The position numbers and the translations under genes are program-made. Shown in pieces: positions 1 to 5,370 of a stretch of DNA of 5,370 nucleotides (positions within the stretch are counted from its first letter, which is position 1; each line of letters opens with the position of its first letter). Source of the stretch: Campylobacterota bacterium (lineage in GTDB: Bacteria; Campylobacterota; Campylobacteria; Campylobacterales; JALSKU01); assembly GCA_013153915.1 (NCBI GenBank), contig JAADDL010000139.1, forward strand, positions 1-5,370, given 5' to 3'. The notes under the pieces were generated by a model. The model worked only from the letters and a program-made list of their open reading frames with translations. It was not told where the DNA came from and ran no database searches.

Positions 1-1178
1 AGCAAAAGAGGCTCGGTAAAAGGAGCTAGTTTGCATAAAAAATTTGTCAAGCTTATTACAACGTTGCCGTAAAAAAACTTGATTTTATGGTTATAACTCC
101 AAAGCCTATCCGCATACTCATAAACAACATAGGGCGTATCCCCGATATTGTCATGGTTTTTGTCAAAACCGGCATAATTACCCCAGTAATTATATTCTAT
201 GATATTGTTTTTGTTGGGATACCCCGTCAAATCTTTGACCACATCATCAAGATTGTCGTGGATTTTATTGTTTTTTATAGTGTTGTTGCTGATTATCAAA
301 TGAAAATGCAAAGCCTCCAAATTGAAAGATATCTCATTATTTACGATATATCTTTGCATCCCCTTTTCGGTAGCTTTATTATCGATATAGAAAGCTTTTG
401 TATTATATTTTATCGTATTGTTTTCAAAATGTTGATTTGTCCCCTCTTTGGTAAGTATTCCTATGCCCGCCGCACCCTTGGAGCTTAAAACTTGATTTGA
501 GAGCACATTCGTATTTTTAGAACCCATTAACATGATAGCGACTTCGTTATATCTATAAAGATTATCCTTTATCAAAGCGTTATGGCTCATCTCGAGATAT
601 GTTGCAAATCTATTGCTTAAAAATCTATTGTTTACTATTTTAGCACCGTTGGAACGAGCCAAATTTATATCTCTAGCTTTTTCAAAGGTATTGCCTTCGA
701 TAAGAGCGTTGTTGCAGTACCAAAGCTTCAAACCATCCCCTCTTAGCGGAATTTTTTCGTCTTTGGAAGTTATATAGTTGTTTTTTATCACGGCATTTTT
801 ACTCATCATGACGTATATGCCGTACAAACTGTCTTTTATCTTACAGCCAATCACTTTTAGATTGTCGGCTTTTTCGGCTGTTACGGCACTATCGAAATTC
901 TCTTTTCGATGTCCGCTTGATATGACGGTCAAATCTTTCAAAGTAACATTCGGACTTTTTATGGATATTACCGTATCTTTCCCTTTTCCGTCTATAACCG
1001 TCTTATCTTTTTTGCCGACGATAGTGATAGGTTTTTTGATAACGATATGCCCTTCAAATCTGCCCTCCGAAAGGTTTAAAGTCGAATACGGCTTTGCTTT
1101 ATCTATGGCATCTTGCAAAGAGTTTGAAAATAGTGACGAAAAAAACAGTACGACAAATAGCGCTACTTTTTTTATCAT
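1..1178 (-). CDS. nosD: NosD-type periplasmic copper-maturation protein (3' end beyond window)
   Basis: The open frame runs from ATG at 1178 off the left edge without a stop, giving 392 full codons. Residues 1-20 form a Sec signal peptide: Lys-Lys, a hydrophobic core, then Ser-x-Ser before a probable cut after residue 20. The mature protein opens with LQDAIDKAKPYSTLNLSEG and continues as a parallel beta-helix whose turns repeat an N-N/G-N pattern (NNYI 133, GNTF 162, NNRF 183, NNTI 253, NNEI 280, NNTI 298, NNKI 303). The C-terminal signature is typical of NosD: NYWGNYAGFDKNHDNIGDTP at about 330-349, YEYADRLW at 353-360 and LAPFTEP at 384-390. NosD proteins are periplasmic and work with the NosFY ABC transporter and NosL to supply or assemble the copper sites of nitrous oxide reductase. 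By family length only the last few tens of residues should be missing. The start overlaps the hemG stop (ATGA), so translation is probably coupled. No nosZ is visible, so an orphan NosD-like role in another copper enzyme's maturation is possible. Family assignment is confident; the exact client is not. Confidence 0.88.
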   Translation of the reverse strand, partial: MIKKVALFVVLFFSSLFSNSLQDAIDKAKPYSTLNLSEGRFEGHIVIKKPITIVGKKDKTVIDGKGKDTVISIKSPNVTLKDLTVISSGHRKENFDSAVTAEKADNLKVIGCKIKDSLYGIYVMMSKNAVIKNNYITSKDEKIPLRGDGLKLWYCNNALIEGNTFEKARDINLARSNGAKIVNNRFLSNRFATYLEMSHNALIKDNLYRYNEVAIMLMGSKNTNVLSNQVLSSKGAAGIGILTKEGTNQHFENNTIKYNTKAFYIDNKATEKGMQRYIVNNEISFNLEALHFHLIISNNTIKNNKIHDNLDDVVKDLTGYPNKNNIIEYNYWGNYAGFDKNHDNIGDTPYVVYEYADRLWSYNHKIKFFYGNVVISLTNFLCKLAPFTEPLL

Positions 1179-2503
1179 ATTTTCACCACCTCTTTTGCGC
1201 ACTTTTTAGAGTTGCTTACGCAGTCGTTTAACCCTATGCCTCTGTATGCGTTTGAGTTTAGATAAAGTCCTTTGTGCTCTTTTATTTTTTCAAATATCTT
1301 TTCTATATTTTCAAGATGTCCAACTTTATAGTTGGGTATGCCCTTCTCCCATCTTTTTACATAAATCATATCGGGAACTCTTTCTATACCCATTATGTTT
1401 TTTACTCCATTTTTTGCCAACTCTATCAACTCTTCATCGCTTTTTAGGGCAAGTTCGGGGCTTCTTTGCCCTCCTATCATCGCTCTTAAGAGTTTTTTAC
1501 CTTTTGGCGCTCTGTCTAAAAATATGGAACTATCCCACAATATCCCAAGCACCTTTTGTTTTGCCCTAGTCGTCGCCAAGAGTCCAAAACCTTTTAAGTC
1601 ATGCTTTAAAAAGTCGTATCCTAAGCCGACTATGGAGATGGGTGAGTACTCTATGTCGTTAAGTCTATCGGCTATATCGGGTGCAAAATTTCTAACAAGT
1701 TCGCTACTGACGAAAGCGGGAGTACAAAGTACGACTCTATCGAACACCATTTGCAAATTATCTCCCAGCACCTTGTATCCGTCTCCATCTTTCTTGAGAG
1801 CTTTTATATTTGCGTTTTTAACGATATTTATATTGAGAGCTTTTGAGAGTCTATCCACAAAAGAGCTGACCCCTCCTTTAAAACTCATCAAAACTCCGCC
1901 GGGTCCCGCCTCTTTTTTCTTTTTTGCCATCATCCCTTTAAACAAAGAGCCGTACTCTTTTTCGAGTTTTACCACAAGAGGAAAAGCGGCAGGCGCCGAG
2001 ATCTTAGCGGGAGTCGAAGCGTAGATACCCGCTACCATAGCGTCCAAAAATACATCCGTCATCTCTTTTCCGACTCGTCTATATCCGAACTCTTGCAAAC
2101 TCTCGTCGCTATCGTCTTTTTTCGGCTTGGCAAATATCTCATAAGCGACTCTTAATTTGCCTTTGAAACTTAAAAGCGGCGTTTTTATAAAAGCTCCCGG
2201 GGATTCGGGCAACACTTCAAGGCTTCCGTCAAAGATAAATCTCTTTCTAGCCTCATCGCTACTCTTTAAGAGTATATCTTCACAACCGCTTAGCTTAACA
2301 AGTTCGAGGGTGTCCGGCTTGTTGGATAAAAAGCCGTTGCTACCTTCTTCTATCAAAAAACCCTCTTTTTTTGCGGTATTCATTTTGCCGCCTAAATGAT
2401 CCTCTTTTTCAAATAGAGTCACATTCGCTTCGGGTAAATAGTGTTTTATATAAAATGCCGTTGATACTCCGCTTATTCCTCCGCCTACGATAGCTATATT
2501 CAT
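1175..2503 (-). CDS. hemG: Protoporphyrinogen oxidase, oxygen-dependent FAD type (HemG/HemY/PgoX)
   Basis: This FAD flavoprotein oxidises protoporphyrinogen IX to protoporphyrin IX, the penultimate step of heme synthesis, with oxygen as the classical acceptor; the family is normally membrane-associated on the cytoplasmic side. With the ATG at 2503 it has 442 residues, slightly shorter than the usual 460-480. The Rossmann dinucleotide motif is MNIAIVGGGISG (Gly7, 9, 12), with the ribose-binding acid Glu32 in LFEKEDHLGGK and the family motif IEEGSNGFLSNKP at 51-63. The C-terminal FAD motif is LYLNSNAYRGIGLNDCVSNS, close to the end. The frame also permits a GTG at 2530, but that adds a charged nine-residue tail inside rarA; the ATG at 2503 has a ribosome site and places the Rossmann strand at the N-terminus. 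The start overlaps the rarA stop and the end overlaps the nosD start, both as ATGA. The name hemG follows common use for this family (also hemY); it is unrelated to the flavodoxin-like E. coli HemG. Another FAD amine-oxidase-like enzyme is less likely. Confidence 0.88.
   Translation of the reverse strand: MNIAIVGGGISGVSTAFYIKHYLPEANVTLFEKEDHLGGKMNTAKKEGFLIEEGSNGFLSNKPDTLELVKLSGCEDILLKSSDEARKRFIFDGSLEVLPESPGAFIKTPLLSFKGKLRVAYEIFAKPKKDDSDESLQEFGYRRVGKEMTDVFLDAMVAGIYASTPAKISAPAAFPLVVKLEKEYGSLFKGMMAKKKKEAGPGGVLMSFKGGVSSFVDRLSKALNINIVKNANIKALKKDGDGYKVLGDNLQMVFDRVVLCTPAFVSSELVRNFAPDIADRLNDIEYSPISIVGLGYDFLKHDLKGFGLLATTRAKQKVLGILWDSSIFLDRAPKGKKLLRAMIGGQRSPELALKSDEELIELAKNGVKNIMGIERVPDMIYVKRWEKGIPNYKVGHLENIEKIFEKIKEHKGLYLNSNAYRGIGLNDCVSNSKKCAKEVVKI
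1187..1192 (-). promoter_or_regulatory. Shine-Dalgarno of nosD inside hemG
   Basis: The minus strand reads GAGGTG here, followed by 8 bases and then the ATG at 1178. It is the strongest ribosome-binding match in the window and lies entirely within the last codons of hemG. It supports the ATG at 1178 as the nosD start and suggests the gene can be initiated efficiently in its own right as well as by coupling to hemG. Confidence 0.75.
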
Positions 2504-3699
2504 TCGTCGCCTTTTATCTTTTTTATCCACTCGTTGAGATTTTTTTCAAACCCGATACCTTTTGAATTGTAAAATTTTACCTCTTTTAATATATATTTTT
2601 GCTTTACGTATCCTCCAAAGTCGTGAGGATAGAGATACTCATCTTTGCCGTGACTTGTCAGATAGGGCGGTGTTTTGATGTTGGGATTGTTTTTTACAAA
2701 CTTTATAGCTTCGTTTATCGCTTTGTATGAACTGTTTGATTTTGGAGACGAGGCGAGATACACGACACATTGCGATAGGATGATCCTATCTTCGGGGTGT
2801 CCTATCTCTTTAACCGCTGTCAAAGTGTTTGTAGCTACATTTAAAGCGTTAGGATTTGCGTTTCCTATATCCTCGCTTGATAGTATCACGAGCCTTCTGG
2901 CTATAAAGTCGCTTCTCTCTCCGCCTTCAAGCAGCTTGGCAAGATAGTACAAAGAGGCGTCTATGTCGCTTCCTCTGATACTTTTTATCAAAGCGCTTAT
3001 AAAGTCATAATGGTTCTCTTTGGAACTAACCCCCTCTTTTAGAGGCTCGTTTCTTAGGGATTTTAGCAACCCTTTGTCTATCTTATCACAAACCGACAAA
3101 GAGTACTCCAAAAGATTTAGCATAGCCCTTGCGTCACCTCCGCTTGATGAGATGAGATACTCTTTCGCATCCTCTTCTATCTCAAAATCAAACCTCTTTT
3201 TAACCCTCTTTAAAAGCTCTTTTAAGTCATCTTCACTCAAACTCTCAAACTCAAAATTCATCATTCTCGAATTCATGGCGTTTGTCAAAGAGTAGGCGGG
3301 ATTTTCGGTGGTTGCCCCTATGATGACGCACTCTTTTTTCTCCATGGGGATCAATAAAACCTCTTGTTGAGTCTTTGAGAGTCTATGTATCTCATCTATA
3401 AAAATAAACGGTTTTGTTAGTGAGTTTTTGTGAAGTTTTAGAGTTTTTCTAAGCTCCTCCACTTTAAAACTCGTGCCGTCCATATAAAAAAACGGATTTT
3501 TCGTTTCATTTGCTATTATTTTGGCAAGAGTCGTTTTACCGCTGCCGCTTTTTCCCCAAAAACAGCAGTGCGGAACTTTTTTGGATTTGATGAGCCTATA
3601 CAAAGCGCTATCTTTGGAGATAATCTTTTTTTGTCCTATAAACTCTTCGAGTTTCGTAGGTCTTAAAACTTCCGTTAGATTTTCAACGATCTTTGCCAA
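2500..3699 (-). CDS. rarA: Replication-associated recombination protein A (RarA/MgsA), AAA+ ATPase
   Basis: RarA (MgsA; WHIP/Mgs1 in eukaryotes) is a cytoplasmic tetrameric ATPase related to clamp loaders that acts at stalled or collapsed replication forks, interacting with SSB and DNA ends. The 399-residue product is somewhat shorter than the roughly 420-450 residues common in the family. An N-terminal LRPTKLEEFIGQ motif (12-23) precedes Walker A GKSGSGKTT (49-57, Lys55), Walker B FIFIDEIHR (98-106, Asp102 and Glu103) and sensor 1 GATTENP (128-134). Arg145 is the likely arginine finger, in NSRMMNFEF, and sensor 2 is GGDARAMLN (187-195). The C-terminal oligomerisation domain from about 231 carries SSEDIGNANPNAL and YLYPHDFGG, hallmarks that separate RarA from RuvB and DnaX. 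The start codon is TTG: an in-frame TAA lies two codons upstream and no other start precedes the conserved RPT motif. It follows rluB by 9 bases and overlaps hemG by 4. Confidence 0.95.
   Translation of the reverse strand: MAKIVENLTEVLRPTKLEEFIGQKKIISKDSALYRLIKSKKVPHCCFWGKSGSGKTTLAKIIANETKNPFFYMDGTSFKVEELRKTLKLHKNSLTKPFIFIDEIHRLSKTQQEVLLIPMEKKECVIIGATTENPAYSLTNAMNSRMMNFEFESLSEDDLKELLKRVKKRFDFEIEEDAKEYLISSSGGDARAMLNLLEYSLSVCDKIDKGLLKSLRNEPLKEGVSSKENHYDFISALIKSIRGSDIDASLYYLAKLLEGGERSDFIARRLVILSSEDIGNANPNALNVATNTLTAVKEIGHPEDRIILSQCVVYLASSPKSNSSYKAINEAIKFVKNNPNIKTPPYLTSHGKDEYLYPHDFGGYVKQKYILKEVKFYNSKGIGFEKNLNEWIKKIKGDE
2510..2513 (-). promoter_or_regulatory. Ribosome binding site that selects the hemG start
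   Basis: The minus strand reads AAGG, then six bases, then ATG at 2503. The site lies within the last rarA codons. It favours the ATG at 2503 over the GTG at 2530 that the same frame would allow. Confidence 0.55.
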
Positions 3700-3707
3700 C
3701 TTTTAAA

Positions 3708-3710
3708 CCT
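3708..3710 (-). promoter_or_regulatory. Weak ribosome binding site before the TTG start of rarA
   Basis: AGG, overlapping the TAG stop of rluB, sits 8 bases before the TTG at 3699. The match is short, and with a TTG start it suggests modest translation of rarA, perhaps helped by ribosomes finishing rluB only a few bases away. Confidence 0.4.
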
Positions 3711-4467
3711 ATTTTTTATGTAAAAAATCGTGCAAACTTTGGTATTCGTTCTTTTCTAAGTATCTGCTTTTGCCCGGTTTTAAAGTACCAAGCTCGATCC
3801 CCCCGAAGCTTACTCTCTTTAAGTCGGTCACTTCGCTATCGTAAAAGGCGAAAAATCGTCTAAGTTCTCTATTTTTGCCCTCATTTATAGCAACTTTCAA
3901 CTTAGAAAACGTGGGGGAGTTTTTTATAATTTTATAGGCTAAAAAAGGGGCTATTTGCATGGATTCTATATCGCTATCTTTGTGTCCGCCCACATTTGAA
4001 GGTATCAAAACTCCGTTTTTCATCCCCTCTTCCATAGCCGGAGTCACAAAACCCTTTATCTTTAAGTAGTAAACCCTCTCCAAGTTGCTCTTCATAAGTT
4101 TTGTGGCGACTTGGGGCGAGTCGGTAAGTAGCAAAAGCCCTTCACTTGCAAAATCAAGCCTGCCTACGGGCAAAAAGTGTGCATACTTTTTGGGTAAAGT
4201 ATCAAAGATAGTCTTTCTGCCTCTATCGTCTTTTTTGGTGACCAATTCGCCCTTTTGCTTATGATAGACTATGACGGTGAAGTGATCTTTTTTGTATAGC
4301 CTTCTGCCTTTTATATGGATTTTATTGTCAAAATCAACCTTAGTGGATAGATCGGTCACCACTTTGCCGTCAACTTTTATATCGCCGTTTTTTATCAGTT
4401 CATCCGCCTCTCTTCGTGAATACTTAGTATTGTGAGAGATCATCTTATTTAGTCGTATCTTTTCCAC
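3709..4467 (-). CDS. rluB: RsuA/RluB-family rRNA pseudouridine synthase, RluB type
   Basis: The enzyme converts a specific uridine in ribosomal RNA to pseudouridine; RluB proper acts on 23S rRNA helix 89 (U2605 in E. coli). The 252-residue protein has an N-terminal S4 RNA-binding domain (about 3-48: RLNKMISHNTKYSRREADEL, then GDIKVDGK). The catalytic domain has the motif VGRLDFASEGLLLLT with catalytic Asp105. RVYYLKIKG at 131-139 and EGKNRELRRFF at 196-206 are further family motifs, followed by LKRVSFGGIELGTLKPGKSR. The start is a GTG whose G is also the last base of the kdsD stop (TAGTG). An ATG eight codons further in would cut the conserved beginning of the S4 domain, so the GTG is preferred. 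The ribosome site is poor (GGG 9 bases upstream), consistent with coupling to kdsD. The family is certain. The choice of RluB over RsuA, RluE or RluF rests on overall resemblance and presence of a full S4 domain. Confidence 0.88.
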   Translation of the reverse strand: MEKIRLNKMISHNTKYSRREADELIKNGDIKVDGKVVTDLSTKVDFDNKIHIKGRRLYKKDHFTVIVYHKQKGELVTKKDDRGRKTIFDTLPKKYAHFLPVGRLDFASEGLLLLTDSPQVATKLMKSNLERVYYLKIKGFVTPAMEEGMKNGVLIPSNVGGHKDSDIESMQIAPFLAYKIIKNSPTFSKLKVAINEGKNRELRRFFAFYDSEVTDLKRVSFGGIELGTLKPGKSRYLEKNEYQSLHDFLHKK

Positions 4468-5370
4468 TATTTTATACCCGCTTCCACAAGATGGTGGATA
4501 TGCAAAACACCCTCTATTTTTCTATCTTTATCGGTTACGACAAGGAGTTGGATTTTGTGTTTTTCTATGATCTTTAGTGCGTCGCTTGCCAAGATATTTT
4601 TATCTTCTATAGTTTTTGGAGATTTTCCGGCATACTCTATCGCCTCTTTATCCAAAGAGAAATCCTCTCTCATCAAAGCCCTTCTAACATCTCCGTCACT
4701 TAAAACCGCTTTTAGTTTACCCTCTTCATCAGTAAGCAAAACATTTCCGAGTCTGCCTTCGCTTAGAGTTATGATAGCCTCTTTCATAGGAGTTTTTTGG
4801 TCGCATATAGGCAGGTTTGATTTTTGCATGATGTCTTTAACTTTTACAAAAAGCTTTTTACCGAGGCTTCCTCCGGGGTGGAAAGACGCAAAATCCTCTT
4901 TTTTAAACCCCTTTTTCTCCATGAGGCACACCCCAAGAGCGTCTCCTAAAGCCAAAGTGAGGGTTGTGGAGCTCGTTGGAGCCGTATTTAGCGGACACGC
5001 CTCTTTTGTAACTTTTATAGACAAAAACACATCGGCATATCTACCAAGAGTACTCTCTTTGCTCTTTGCCATCGCCACCAAAGGTATATCAAACCTCTTT
5101 ATATGGGGCAATAGCCTTATAAGCTCTTCACTCTCTCCGCTGTAACTTATGGCTAAGACGGCATCATCTTTGCTTATCATGCCAAGATCGCCGTGCATCG
5201 CTTCGGTAGGATGTATAAAGAAACTACTCGTTCCCGTACTTGCATAAGTGGCGGCAAGTTTTGCACCTATGAGTCCCGATTTGCCTACTCCCGTGACTAT
5301 GAGTTTACCCTTTATGTTCGATATAAGCTCCACCGCTTTGGAGATCTCATCGTCAAGCTCGTTTGCCGCC
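4467..5370 (-). CDS. kdsD: Arabinose-5-phosphate isomerase KdsD/KpsF (5' end beyond window)
   Basis: This cytoplasmic enzyme interconverts D-ribulose 5-phosphate and D-arabinose 5-phosphate, the first step towards Kdo for lipopolysaccharide (or capsule in KpsF paralogues). About 300 residues are visible; the frame stays open to the right edge (first residues AANELDDEISKAVELISN), so the GTG at 5333 is internal. Some 20-30 N-terminal residues should be missing, given the usual 320-330. The SIS sugar-isomerase domain comes first (about 20-150), with VTGVGKSGLIGAKLAATYAS, FFIHPTEAMHGDLGMI and SYSGESEE, followed by KEACPLNTAPTSSTT and SFHPGGSLGKKL. Two CBS domains follow (about 175-235 and 245-300). 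Counting from the first visible codon, Lys30, Glu82, Glu123 and His164 align without gaps to the catalytic residues recalled for E. coli KdsD (Lys59, Glu111, Glu152, His193), so the enzyme should be active. Its stop TAG overlaps the rluB GTG by one base. Absence of visible capsule genes favours the LPS housekeeping form. Confidence 0.94.
   Translation of the reverse strand, partial: AANELDDEISKAVELISNIKGKLIVTGVGKSGLIGAKLAATYASTGTSSFFIHPTEAMHGDLGMISKDDAVLAISYSGESEELIRLLPHIKRFDIPLVAMAKSKESTLGRYADVFLSIKVTKEACPLNTAPTSSTTLTLALGDALGVCLMEKKGFKKEDFASFHPGGSLGKKLFVKVKDIMQKSNLPICDQKTPMKEAIITLSEGRLGNVLLTDEEGKLKAVLSDGDVRRALMREDFSLDKEAIEYAGKSPKTIEDKNILASDALKIIEKHKIQLLVVTDKDRKIEGVLHIHHLVEAGIK

Noticed and set aside
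87..488. A 133-codon plus-strand frame and another at 778-1209 that appear to fill the left end
   Set aside because: The minus strand here is continuously open from 1178 to the window edge and encodes an unmistakable NosD-type protein with a signal peptide, so the plus-strand frames are shadows.
1395..2024. A 209-codon plus-strand open frame antisense to hemG, plus other plus-strand open frames opposite nosD, rarA and kdsD
   Set aside because: The translations are Ser/Leu/Phe/Pro-rich with no recognisable motif and lie opposite strongly recognised minus-strand genes. They are mirror frames produced by Lys/Glu-rich codons.
2504..2530. Nine-residue N-terminal extension of the hemG product starting at GTG 2530
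   Set aside because: It lies wholly within rarA, is made of charged residues ahead of a canonical N-terminal Rossmann strand, and the ATG at 2503 has its own ribosome site and a standard ATGA overlap.
1644..5055. The 8-base palindrome GAGTACTC occurs three times (1644-1651, 3101-3108, 5048-5055)
   Set aside because: All three copies lie in coding sequence; two encode Glu-Tyr-Ser in frame and the third encodes part of Glu-Ser-Thr-Leu with ordinary codons. The spacing is irregular and no operator context is seen. A genome-wide count would be needed to claim enrichment.
4555..5145. Plus-strand 196-codon frame opposite kdsD
   Set aside because: It is antisense to conserved SIS and CBS domain coding sequence and shows no domain of its own.
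1..5370. Search for CRISPR arrays, insertion sequences, tRNAs, riboswitches, attachment sites and hairpin terminators
   Set aside because: The window is essentially all coding with at most 9 bases between genes. No direct repeat array, terminal inverted repeats, cloverleaf, or GC hairpin followed by a T-run was seen between genes.

Overview
The window looks like a piece of a Campylobacterota (epsilonproteobacterial) chromosome, probably a free-living sulfur- or hydrogen-oxidising lineage rather than a host-adapted one. This is an inference from the A+T-rich, Lys/Glu/Leu-rich coding style, the gram-negative Kdo gene and the NosD-type protein. No database comparison was possible, so genus is not assigned.

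Everything readable as a gene lies on the minus strand, so transcription runs from right to left: kdsD (arabinose-5-phosphate isomerase, start beyond the right edge), rluB-type 23S rRNA pseudouridine synthase, rarA/mgsA (replication-associated AAA+ ATPase), hemG/hemY-type protoporphyrinogen oxidase, and a nosD-type periplasmic protein whose stop lies beyond the left edge. The junctions are very tight: TAGTG 1-base overlap (kdsD/rluB), 9 bases between rluB and rarA, and ATGA 4-base overlaps for both rarA/hemG and hemG/nosD. No gap is large enough for a promoter or a terminator, so the five genes probably form one transcript with translational coupling. Two genes use non-ATG starts (GTG for rluB, TTG for rarA).

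Functionally the row is mixed. kdsD feeds Kdo for lipopolysaccharide, rluB modifies the ribosome, and rarA acts at stalled replication forks. hemG makes the last intermediate before heme. nosD encodes an exported parallel beta-helix protein of the family that matures the copper centres of nitrous oxide reductase. The first three are housekeeping. The last two could share a respiratory theme (heme and copper cofactors), but that link is speculative.

The NosD-type gene is the most interesting item. It begins inside the end of hemG, not next to a visible nosZ, and its central repeat region seems divergent from denitrifier NosD. No mobile element, CRISPR array, RNA gene or convincing new system was found. 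There is no non-coding stretch longer than 9 bases.
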